A stretch of DNA of 62,490 nt, taken from the NCBI RefSeq assembly GCF_014656075.1, contig NZ_BNBS01000010.1, positions 1 to 62,490 on the forward strand, in the 5' to 3' direction. This DNA comes from Streptomyces hydrogenans. GTDB lineage: Bacteria; Actinomycetota; Actinomycetes; Streptomycetales; Streptomycetaceae. Positions 29,801-36,200 of the stretch are shown piece by piece; position 1 is the first letter of the stretch, and each line of letters begins with the position of its first letter. A program made the position numbers and the translations under genes. The notes beneath the pieces were generated by a model that saw only the letters and a list, made by a program, of their open reading frames with translations, ran no database searches and had not been told where the DNA came from.

Positions 29801-31092
29801 CGACGAGCGAGGGCTACACCTTCTTCCAGCACGCGCAGATGGTCCTGGGCCAGTACCTCAAGCTCGCCCACCGCGACCGGGACAGCGCGGAGCGGCTGGT
29901 GCCCGTGGACGCGGTCGTCAAGGCGATCCTCTTCCACGACATCGAGAAGGCCAACTCGAAGCTGATGTACGGGGGCGGCGGGAAGTCCAAGGCCAAGAGG
30001 GCGGAGCTCCACGACCACGAGGCCGAGCACCGGGGGGCCGTCGAGGTCATGAACCGGTACCGCTACCTGTGGGGCGACGTCGACAAGGACCCGGCCGACA
30101 GGTTCGCGTACCGAGCGGCCGTCATGATGGTCGACTCGGACCCCTTCGGCTTCTACTACCGGGACAAGCACCGCTTCCTCCGGCCGAAGGGCTCCGACGC
30201 CGATGCCAGGGCCGAGAGCGGCAGGCTCAACCGCGACGTGACCTTCCACTGGATCGTGGAGTCGTACATGAGGCTGCGGGGGCGGGATCCGGTGACGTCC
30301 GACGGCGACGTGCGCCGCCTGGCCGAGCTGACCACGGAGGACACCGAGGACATCCGCCGGCTCTTCCACGAGTTCCACCAGTACTACCAGGCGGACTTCT
30401 CCTCCTACACGACCCACAGCAAGTACGTCGACTACAAGGAGCCGCGGTCCACCCCGGAGGAGAGGGCGCAGGCCGCGGAGAACCAGCGGCGGACCGACGA
30501 GAACGCGGAGCGCGAGAAGCAGGGCCTCCCCCCCTTGCCGAAGGTCCCCCATGCACCCTCCCTCCCCCGGATCTCGTTCCGCGAGCTCGACGCGGTGAAG
30601 CACGGACAGAAAACCTTCACCGAGCTCTTCGCCCCCGTGCCGGAGAACAAGGACCTCGTGCTGAACCCGGACAACCCCTACGGCACCGGCCCCAGGACGG
30701 CCGAGACGTCACCGGTGCGGGGGAAGTCCTCACTGCGGTTCGTCTTCGCCGATCGGGAGAAGCACCACGGCAGCGCGACCTCTCCCCACAGGGACTACGA
30801 GGCCATGTACCACGACCTCGCGAAGATGTTCGAGAGCGAGGAGAGCTTCAGGGAGCACTACCAGCGCGTCGGCGGGGAGCGGATGCGCCAGGAGGCGAAG
30901 TACCTCGGCGACGAGAAGAACGCGCAGAAGGGCGACTCCGGGCCGCCCGCCCCGAAGAAGGAGAAGAAGGTCACCGACCTGCTGGACCAGGAGGACTCCG
31001 GAGACCTCTTCATCGAGTTCGGGACGGAGGGGACGGAGGAGACGGCCACGCCTCCCGCTCCCGGTTCCTTCGTCCTGTCCTCGTGGACGTGA
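20833..31092 (+). CDS. Giant (3419 aa) multidomain T7SS effector / polymorphic toxin candidate
   Basis: Starts at ATG 20833 with GGAGG upstream. Visible order: (a) residues 1-200, helical CpnT-like/WXG100-like N-terminus with strongly hydrophobic helices; (b) ~255-490, Pro/Gly/Lys repeats (VPPKS, TGKNDVPGAGK); (c) ~490-770, helical membrane-active-looking region; (d) 985-1145, first His/Cys module (His1021, Cys1057); (e) ~1240-1660, charged helical region; (f) ~1750-1900, metzincin-type site His1883-E-L-L-His1887-YA-Gly-LP-Asp1893; (g) 1959-2110, second His/Cys module (His1995, Cys2031); (h) ~2336-2440, ART-like strand segment; (i) ~2990-3110, HD-type site with His3000, His3035-Asp3036, His3066 and Asp3101. 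No signal peptide is seen. The parts suggest an exported, self-processed toxin. Confidence 0.8.
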   Translation: MAINPPEGIADFLAFVSGMEWPEADEDHMRRVAEHYASVAEDLETLSGYVIELIPIVKNDFEGEAADSFLLTMRDLTGDTAGANQLEQTAELSRQLSDVALKVANQVEYTKIMAILQLVQLLAEILFATLFSAFTFGAVWGPVSALFAATREGLHQLFRWLLQTIISQTFIGIVGGVFQDTVIQLYQLTSGHTSSWNTESLLDSVKQGALSGVIAGPLEILSHYGGKILGRILGGKPPASIISKRVDDVLNKIDDKLDDVTPNPKPDVPPGGAGKPGGPEGPKAKEDLPSSPPNKPPTDVTPPPVPPKRTETAPPPVPPKSDVAPPVPPKTVGDGAMPPPATGRPKTETPVGAGAKDQPTAPAAGKTGAPATGKGDLAPTPPKADVPPTGKGEVPGAGKSEVPTTGKNDMPGAGKNDVPTTGKNDVPGAEKPEVPNAHRTESGDTAGAGAGAGAGRTGSGDVPTAGAGSKVPDASDASGSAGRAAGDVENPLDGLLSTPEARSAFAKDIGELFGGVTRNLETGFMRQGAGSIADSFAEKMGEVFKKHLKHEGAEQAGQDFGKMLTQKWGRAGADHTDLPKLLTESMGDLGNLAPLKNLADSMPTLFARSEHSNALARIFKQENPLQGSPMYQLGGAVASLLNEGTNEMLSEGFYNMIFGDGTFSVSGGPFASGVAMGALSAGLHRAFEPVMVKYQNWVLTHQHADNPTDSKYFGLLHPINIASFVSNMTGNPAPWPVPRPTAGTEETSFKQDMKDMVKWVFSHPVSGTPFFSDTPERPHETTGGDGDAFTPLDLDLGPSFGDEIAEDPRFRTESDGDLASDGRGDDVPTVAEDAGDTSVTAPPRATVSSDLSSLLGDDTEVPAPAPESRPVTLSGDDRFSAAPSQDADVPARSQSQVTPEGPSLYDWDHLDMPSADELMYLDVGDGAKVEDTDGTDTRAEDDSTRTPSPSDDTSDHDDGSGANKNEDVTAGEHTVDHDDTPSAPPVRDIPSGVALGVLSPAQATALQAIPKRPGVFVVGMHTDPDAPNDPTAVLKALTDAHDEGRLDGVSEIQFTACNLAAPVHESTVRTVMSGLWKHRAATGTASPDPLTARAADAPVWYVPAGGGDTEGGGHLLTAQHIGLTPDGKIAVVDRGAWHVYGDSGDPEHTPVRTTPDPDALPDDAVAFLFRTPKVDAVHPDAVKFGDSDSDSDGDGSDRPPVDRGKGRAEDDDDPSPTGNGEGPSSRRPRRPANDQDDPLSSASDASLDDMDRIYYADASVRYEKNLAAYLARRTDVKDLAQELSRVLWDKLHKVEKIHEVLGTNSNESSGAVGTDPKALQKVVEEGNLRERMALFFNAISSKALGTRIGYSPPPATSITDERAFRKDDPRFVEYRQLTRELPILRKKISAMPDGTEAEKEAKRSEQERSDELDRTWRRLAADLKSFKEADIVPRLSERERPLALNAEKKVRWIPGGARYRLTTDFLYMKQTERHLATAGTSGSGFMFHRYLQLMSDKGWFRDAGNRPNPKINHRTLRLAIIAAFLNQGHHTLPEVMAGSAAFVEYYRAKYPGRQLPPDIEALQAPAPGRDYYRNMRLVHEADLRRHVADGGRFPDEIADEKMAELRRKYQAQEEETEPAGSASMDVDMDEPVPQPDSSRRKRDADGDVVMQDPHKRPRRGGDDSDDDTGDTAANVPENSPHTLPGQVRPEEVSPVARPVTADRWTSWRWAPGREDVPPPARVRTERFDPAADPNAAGPFPGTADRRNGNGTLAGRRTLIRADVERFVVPEDGDGTPGGPVRLVRVTLPVAVDDSFSAADAAELRARMQELLDSHVNLGFRLPRTGDQLHMEVDLVPAPGGGTDPVRVTRDGGPGTRSDQLHLRLHADGSGPDARGRDDAMLLHELLHYAGLPDRYHDAETLFRHTPDRADASGVMATSVLPDGTLPLRYLEAVEDATESGSVLHDNEGPGSWTVPSPSPVRDIPAGIAVGALSPAQAAALRALPARPGVLVVGTHTDPNAPHDPAVLLKALTDAHDEGRLDGVTEIHFTGCDLASPVHGSTVQTVMSGLWKHRAEHGEEGPLTALAADAPVWYVPGGDRVFTARHVGVTADGRMTVSGGADWHRYTDTGAPDHTAETAPVGDDGAPADAVRLADGDETGPEHGNAVRFGEDTDDEDVVEAGGGNGDTSRDGEDEAVAVSMLVDGLPDLKKRIVSFAKGEKTVSPQDETELRNLAAELFPELLRHADDPSLGELRVEIVAAGNNLLPGAAQKTGWQRAQAVSHLLKDEIRQLARGLSRENDISKARVELAASLAQFTLVSRGRTGLEGLDDAGEGSRTAQRRRATASAEVTYESAYRPRLTLSVETTAQAVDLFRRMADRPVAERTAVSLDDLTGPRIFWKASSELPDNHNLVIQVQTAQGGGQRHLTGNMSLFTPGTLVHVASFERTDSGRSLVTLLEAGPDTVWPPEGPERGKPVLGLPGVGYPGPNRPFDSTLKYVKEKLKPTGGPDGAPQTSGHYEFQQAYYIHRGEVDVEMEDGEPYVRFYTTVVNRDTVTAHEQPHEFTAEHKDVQQHKDTGEVVVATGNKPGGTLWVGMGTPARSIGWAMKYQAQFPDKQPLIRSFLVPLHVYQQITSASVPEHDAGSLGHPYRGSASLTPGGLRDPEENPESEVERIYRDRWHSQAQGSAPVPIPDHKETDASDGADDDPEPTADRPLAGRPLNTDQSGERNQFGVRGENLLLLRRSIRPNSLITYYGNETNRGLTPDAYTGDYQDGKTVHVDVLRDRLGIPPVDAPQLKDRYNPWVQNAGHVNSPDVLRGISSQLRQFHETWQQSRQRPADRRVGHLLEPDMPPEPYGNRPNLSFGRRLDDLKKFLGDYREHLLDQQNKPISLDFLDRPDPDLKSPADLDGRAAVEKFMKNTVLPWASHAEIGLVLSLQSQEVKADLNITDSPLVHDFDDMRRRQPEEAHLQRQVGEELTELWREGTSLHRVIDRLIRDYPELDPLYKEICATSEGYTFFQHAQMVLGQYLKLAHRDRDSAERLVPVDAVVKAILFHDIEKANSKLMYGGGGKSKAKRAELHDHEAEHRGAVEVMNRYRYLWGDVDKDPADRFAYRAAVMMVDSDPFGFYYRDKHRFLRPKGSDADARAESGRLNRDVTFHWIVESYMRLRGRDPVTSDGDVRRLAELTTEDTEDIRRLFHEFHQYYQADFSSYTTHSKYVDYKEPRSTPEERAQAAENQRRTDENAEREKQGLPPLPKVPHAPSLPRISFRELDAVKHGQKTFTELFAPVPENKDLVLNPDNPYGTGPRTAETSPVRGKSSLRFVFADREKHHGSATSPHRDYEAMYHDLAKMFESEESFREHYQRVGGERMRQEAKYLGDEKNAQKGDSGPPAPKKEKKVTDLLDQEDSGDLFIEFGTEGTEETATPPAPGSFVLSSWT
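23785..24270 (+). repeat. His/Cys module, copy 1, inside the giant effector
   Basis: Residues 985-1146 of the giant protein. They begin PVRDIPSGVALGVLSPAQ and contain VVGMHTDPDAP (His1021) and IQFTACNLA (Cys1057). A second copy with the same landmarks lies at 26707-27162. The module looks like the domain named 'lonely Cys' in streptomycete annotations. A strand ending in His followed 36 residues later by a strand ending in Cys also resembles caspase-like (clan CD) cysteine peptidases. Confidence 0.7.
26479..26511 (+). other. Extended zinc-protease motif HExxHxxGxxD inside the giant effector
   Basis: These codons encode HELLHYAGLPD (residues 1883-1893), an exact HExxHxxGxxD signature. Family knowledge: this form of the metzincin motif is typical of snapalysin-type Streptomyces zinc proteases, where the two His and the Asp bind zinc and Glu is the catalytic base. 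The preceding ~150 residues contain the strand and helix content expected for a small metalloprotease domain. Confidence 0.65.
26707..27162 (+). repeat. His/Cys module, copy 2, inside the giant effector
   Basis: Residues 1959-2110 of the giant protein. It begins PVRDIPAGIAVGALSPAQ and contains VVGTHTDPNAP (His1995) and IHFTGCDLA (Cys2031). The His-Cys spacing of 36 residues is identical to copy 1, and long stretches between them (LLKALTDAHDEGRLDGV) are nearly the same, so the module has been duplicated within the gene. Confidence 0.7.
29830..30135 (+). other. HD-type metal-binding site in the C-terminus of the giant effector
   Basis: Residues 3000-3101 show the H...HD...H...D arrangement of the HD superfamily: His3000 in FFQHAQMVL, His3035-Asp3036 in ILFHDIEK, His3066 in EAEHRGAVEVM, and Asp3101 in MMVDSDPFG. 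HD proteins are metal-dependent phosphohydrolases, often acting on nucleotides. A C-terminal location in a polymorphic-toxin architecture suggests that this is the toxic domain. Confidence 0.6.
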
Positions 31093-31125
31093 CCGCGCCG
31101 AGAGGCCGGCGCGTCTGAACCGGTG

Positions 31126-31167
31126 CCGGTGTTCCGAACGTTCCCCCGGGAGCGCACGGAACACCGG
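31126..31167 (+). terminator. Hairpin between giant effector and candidate immunity gene
   Basis: A perfect 11-bp inverted repeat (CCGGTGTTCCG and CGGAACACCGG) around a 20-base loop, 33 bases after the effector stop and 43 bases before the next start. There is no T-run. It could attenuate read-through or protect the downstream mRNA. Confidence 0.45.
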
Positions 31168-31209
31168 GCCGCCCCGGCCCGCCCAGAACCCCATGACAGG
31201 AACCTCGCC

Positions 31210-31644
31210 ATGACCGACCCCGAGCCCCGGCCGGAGTTCCGGCTCGCCTCCGTCTTCGACCACGCGGACCCGGTGACGGGGCCGGGCTTCGCCACGGACC
31301 ACCCGGTGGTCGAGGACCCCGAGCTGCACGCCCTGCTGCTGGAGCGGCTGACGGCCGGGACGCCCGTGCTCGCGACACCGGTCCTGATGGACGACGTGCT
31401 CGACGCCTCCCGGGTCGCGGAGGTGCCGCTCACCTTCCGTACGGACGGGCGGTGGGTGTGGACGGACACCGTCACGTACTACCTGGAGCACTACGCGCTC
31501 GCCCCCGACCCCGAGCTGCTGGCGCACCTGGCCGACCCCGGCTACACGGTGCCCGGCCCCCTCGGGCAGGACGTCGTCGAACGCGCCGCCGCCTTCGTCC
31601 TGACGCCGGCACCGGAGGGGACCGAGGTCCATCCGCTGGGCTGA
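31210..31644 (+). CDS. Candidate immunity protein for the giant effector
   Basis: Encodes 144 residues; a GACAGGA ribosome site precedes the ATG. It is acidic and cytoplasmic, with no signal or membrane helix. Recognisable segments include PLTFRTDGRWVWTDTVTYYLEHYALAPDPELLAHL, a pattern I associate with small streptomycete proteins of unknown function. Its size, acidity and position as the next gene after the toxin-like ORF are the usual features of a cognate immunity protein. This is inference from context; no known Imm family was recognised. Confidence 0.6.
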   Translation: MTDPEPRPEFRLASVFDHADPVTGPGFATDHPVVEDPELHALLLERLTAGTPVLATPVLMDDVLDASRVAEVPLTFRTDGRWVWTDTVTYYLEHYALAPDPELLAHLADPGYTVPGPLGQDVVERAAAFVLTPAPEGTEVHPLG

Positions 31645-31716
31645 CCGCAGGGGTGAACCACGGAGCGGCGTCGGTCCGTTCGTACGTGCGCGGAGGGTTC
31701 GCGACGACCGAGGGGA

Positions 31717-33198
31717 ATGACGGTGGACGACAACGAGGTGCGGACCGGAAGAGCCGCCGGGCAGGACGCGGCATCCATCAGCCTGCCCGCGGTCGCCTGG
31801 CAGCAAGCCGGCGAGGAGCCGGAGGGCGAGCCCGGACGGAAGCCGCGAGCGGAACGCGGCGGGGAGCCGGACGGAGAGACCGGGAGCGGACCGGTCGCGG
31901 GAGCCGTGGCAGCGGAACCGGTTCCGGACGCCGTCGCCGAGCCGGAGACCGCGGCCACGACCCCGGCCTCCTCTTCCGGCGCAGCCCCGGACCTCCCCGC
32001 CGCCGGCGGGACCGGGAGCGACGCCGAGGACGACACGGGAACGACCGGCGCCGAGGGCGCTCCGGAAGGCGCCTCCGGGGACGGCGCGCAGGCCGCCTCC
32101 GACGCGGACGGCCTCGCCGCGCAGGCCGCGGGAGCCGCCGGGACGGCGGCACGGGCCGAACCCAGGCCCGCCCGGCGACTGTCGAAGCCGATGATCGCGG
32201 CGGCGGCCACCTCGGGCATCGTCCTGATGGGCGTGCCCCTGCTGCTCTCCCAGGTCGGCGGCGGCAGCGGTCCGGGACCGGGTGCCACGCCGCCGCGCCC
32301 CACCGGGTACAGCCAGGCCGACGGCGGCCCCGGAGGCTTCGTGCCGCGGGCCGACGCGCCCGAGAAGGGTTCCGCGCCGCCCGGCACCCCCGCACCGGGG
32401 ACCACGAGCGCCCCGGGCAGGCCCCCGGTCGCGGGGAAGGGCCCCCTGGCCACGAGTGTCGCCGGGCTCGGTGCCGGGGTGGGCGCGGGCCAGGAGCCCG
32501 CCTCCTCCCGGACGCCCGCCTCCTCCCGGACGCCCGGTTCCGGAAGGAGCCCGGAACCGACCTCCGCCTCCGGAGGCGGTTCCGCGTCCACCACGGCCCC
32601 CGCCGCGCCCCGGGAGACCACGGCCGCCCCGCAGAAGCCGGCCACCCAGGCGCCCCCGCCCGCTCCGGCGAAGGAGCGGTACGCGGCCCTGGCAGGGCCG
32701 AACTGCGCTGGTTCCGGGGCGAGTTTCACGTACAGCGGCTGGTACGCGGACGGCAAGGAGGGCTGGCAGAAGTACAGCTCCGGCGGCCACGCGGGCGACG
32801 GCTGCAACGGCAGCTTCCTCTCGCTGCCGATGTCCGGAAAAACGGGCTCGGACGCCGGGAACGCGCTGCGCTGGACCTTCCGCACCGGCGCCGTCACCTC
32901 CGGCACCTGCCAGGTCTCGGTGCACATCCCGAACAACAGCGACATCAAGGCGGTCGGCGGCAGACCGGCCTACTACACGGTGCACGCGGGAACCACGGGC
33001 AACGATCCGATCCTGCGGTCCTTCAACGTCGACCAGCCGTCCCGGCGGGGCCAGTGGGTGAGCGCGGGCGACGTCCGCATCACCGGCGGCGTGCTGACGG
33101 TGAAGCTGCACGACCGGGGCCTGGACTGGTCCGGTTCGCAGCAGACCTACGCCCATCACGCGGGCGACGCCGCCCGTGTCCAGTGCACCTCCGCCTGA
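31717..33198 (+). CDS. One-pass membrane protein with golvesin-like C-terminal domain
   Basis: Encodes 493 residues. The first 145 are acidic and disordered. One membrane helix (about 150-170, MIAAAATSGIVLMGVPLLLS) preceded by Arg/Lys residues places the N-terminus inside. A long Pro/Ala/Thr/Ser-rich external linker follows. The last ~150 residues resemble the golvesin C-terminal/Xly beta-sandwich: WYADGKEGWQKYS, ALRWTFRTGAVTSGTCQVSVHIP, AYYTVHAG, FNVDQPSRRGQWVSAGDVRITGG. Such domains bind polysaccharide or cell-surface material in other proteins. Placement between the effector pair and the AAA+ gene suggests a cell-wall-facing accessory of the secretion system. Confidence 0.72.
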   Translation: MTVDDNEVRTGRAAGQDAASISLPAVAWQQAGEEPEGEPGRKPRAERGGEPDGETGSGPVAGAVAAEPVPDAVAEPETAATTPASSSGAAPDLPAAGGTGSDAEDDTGTTGAEGAPEGASGDGAQAASDADGLAAQAAGAAGTAARAEPRPARRLSKPMIAAAATSGIVLMGVPLLLSQVGGGSGPGPGATPPRPTGYSQADGGPGGFVPRADAPEKGSAPPGTPAPGTTSAPGRPPVAGKGPLATSVAGLGAGVGAGQEPASSRTPASSRTPGSGRSPEPTSASGGGSASTTAPAAPRETTAAPQKPATQAPPPAPAKERYAALAGPNCAGSGASFTYSGWYADGKEGWQKYSSGGHAGDGCNGSFLSLPMSGKTGSDAGNALRWTFRTGAVTSGTCQVSVHIPNNSDIKAVGGRPAYYTVHAGTTGNDPILRSFNVDQPSRRGQWVSAGDVRITGGVLTVKLHDRGLDWSGSQQTYAHHAGDAARVQCTSA

Positions 33199-33214
33199 AA
33201 GGGAACATCCACGC

Positions 33215-36200
33215 ATGTCGCGCCATGTGCTGACCGTGAGCGCCGAGGCGCAGCACGACCGCCCGCCCGCCGGCGGCCCGTACCGCACGATCGGAGCCGC
33301 CCTGGAGGCCGCGCGCAGCGGCGCGGTGATCTCGGTGCGCCCGGGCCGGTACGAGGAGAACCTGGTCGTCACCAAGATGGTGACGATCACCGCCGAGGAC
33401 CCGAACGGGACCGTGCGGATCGTGCCGCCCCGGGGAACGGTGGTGCAGGTGGTGGCCGAGGCGGTGCAGCTCACGGGGCTGCTGCTCCAGGGCCTGGACG
33501 ACGAGCTGCCCGTCGTGGACGTGCCGCGCGGGCAGGCGGCGCTCCAGGACTGCGAGGTGGTGGGGAACGCCTGGACGGCCCTGCTGACCCGGCAGCAGGG
33601 TTCGCTGGCGATGCGGGGTTGCCGGGTGACCAACCCGGGTGGGGCGGGGATCGTGGAGACCTCCACCGGCACCAGCGTGATCGACGGATGTGTGGTGGAG
33701 CACCTGGGGACCTCGGCGGTGGTCATCGGAGAGCGGGCCAATCCGACCTTCCGCAACTGCGTGCTGCGCGACGCCCGGGGCAACGGGGTGTGCGCGAACG
33801 GCGAGGGCCGGGGACTGATCGAGGACTGCGAGATCTCGGCCACCGACAAGCCGGCCATCGCCCTGGAGGAGAACAGCTCCACCCGGGTGGTGCGGACCTC
33901 GGTGCGGGACTGCCTGCTCGGCGTGTACATCAGTTCCAAGGAGCGGGTGGTCCTGGAGGACTGCTCGGTGTCCGCGACGAAGGTGCACGGAATCGCGCTC
34001 GCCGAGGGCACCGATCCGGTGCTGAGCCGCTGTCGGGTCTCCCGGACCCAGGGCAACGGCGTCCACGTGACGGGGCGGTCACGCGGCACGTTCGAGGAGT
34101 GCGAGGTCACCGCGGCCGAAGGCACCGGCATCTGGGTGGAGGAGTCCTCGGGCCCCTCGTTCAAGCGGTGCGCGGTGCGGGACGCGAAGGAGGCCGGGGT
34201 GCAGCTGACCGGCGACAGCGCCCCGGACTTCGACCGGCTCACGGTGCGCGGCGGCGCGGCAGCGGGGGTGCGCGTGCTGGAGGGCGCGAACCCGATGCTG
34301 CGGCGTCTCCAGGTGTCGGACGTGGCCGGGGCGGGGGTGGAGGTGACCCGGGGCGGCCGGGGGCGGCTGGAGGGTTCGGAGATCTCGGCCACCGGGCAGG
34401 CGGGTGTGCGGATCGCCGACGGCGGCGACGCGTACGTCGGCACCACCACGGTCCGGGAGACCGGTGCGGCCGGCGTGTCGGTCGGCGGAGGCGGTCTGGC
34501 GACGCTGCGCGACTGCGAGGTCGCCGACGCGCCGCAGGAAGGGGTGCTGGTCGAGGACGGCGGGGAGCTGACCGCGGCCCGGGCCAGGGTGCGGTCCTGC
34601 CGGCGGCACGGATTCCGGGTCGCGGTGGGCGGCCGGGCCGCGCTGAACCGCTGCGAGGCGGTGGACAACACCGGCGACGGCATCCGCGTGGACTCCACGG
34701 AGGCGGTACGCGTGCACGACTGCACGGTCTCCGGGAACGGCGGCTCCGGGCTGCGTCAGCTCACTCCGTCGGCGCGGCTCGCGGTGGAGAACCTGACCAG
34801 CACGGAGAACGAACTGCCGGACTCGTACGGGGAGTCGGCGGCCGAGGCCGGCGGGCCTGTACCGTCCGCGGACGGGCCGCACGGGGAGGAGGTCCACGAG
34901 GGCGCTCCGGACGCTTCCGCCCGCGGGGGCGCCGCGGCGGCACCCGCCGCGTCGCGCCGGCCGGACGGGCCGCTGGACGCGCTGGACGCGCTGGTGGGCC
35001 TGGACGGGGTGAAGGAACAGGTCGCCACCCTGGTCAACCTCAACAAGCTGGCCCGTCGGCGGGAGTTGGCGGGGATGCCCGCGCTGCCGATGAGCCGCCA
35101 CCTGATCTTCGCGGGGCCGCCCGGCACCGGCAAGACGACGGTGGCCCGGCTGTACGGTTCGATCCTCGCCGAGCTGGACGTCCTGCCGTCGGGCCATCTG
35201 GTGGAGGTGGCGCGCGCGGACCTGGTGGCGTCGATCATCGGCGGGACGGCGATCAAGACGACGGAGGTCTTCCAGCAGGCGCTGGGGGGCGTGCTGTTCA
35301 TCGACGAGGCGTACACGCTGTCGCAGGGGACCGGCGGCAGCGGCCCGGACTTCGGCCGGGAGGCCATCGACACGCTGGTGAAGCTGATGGAGGACCACCG
35401 CGACGAGGTCGTGGTCATCGTCGCCGGGTACTCGGAGGAGATGCGGGGCTTCCTCGACTCCAACCCGGGCCTGGCGTCCCGGTTCAGCCGCACCGTGGAG
35501 TTCGAGAACTACGCGGACGACGAGCTGACCACGATCGTCGCGATGTCCGCCGCCTCGCACGGCTACCAGCTCGCCGACGGCACCCGCGAGGCGCTGACGC
35601 TGCACTTCGAGACCATGGCGAAGGGCGCCGACTTCGGCAACGGCCGGGCGGCGCGCAAGGTGTTCGAGGAGATGGTGGACCGGCAGGCGTCCCGGCTGGC
35701 CGTGCTGCCCGAGATCGGCAACACCGATCTGGCGCTGCTCAAGCCGGAGGACGTGGGGGCGGAGGCCGCCAGGGCGGTCGCGGCGTCCGGCGCACCGGCG
35801 GAGCGCAGGACGGAACTCCTCGACGAGCTGCGGGCCATGATCGGCCTGCCCGCCGCCAAGGAGCAGGTCGAGGACCTGGTCAACCTGATCAAGCAGGTCA
35901 ACCGGCGCAAGGAGGCGGGGCTCCCGACGGCCACGATCAGTCATCACGTGGTCTTCTCGGGCCCGCCCGGCACCGGCAAGACGACGGTGGCCCGGCTGTA
36001 CGGACAGCTGCTCGCCGAGCTGGGCGTACTGCCGGGCGGTCAGCTGGTGGAGACGGCGCGGGCGGACCTGGTGGGTCGGTTCGTGGGCCACACGGCGCAG
36101 TTGACGAAGGACGCCTTCGACCGGGCGCGCGGCGGCGTGCTGTTCATCGACGAGGCGTACACGCTGACGCCACGTGGCGGCACCGGCAACGACTTCGGGC

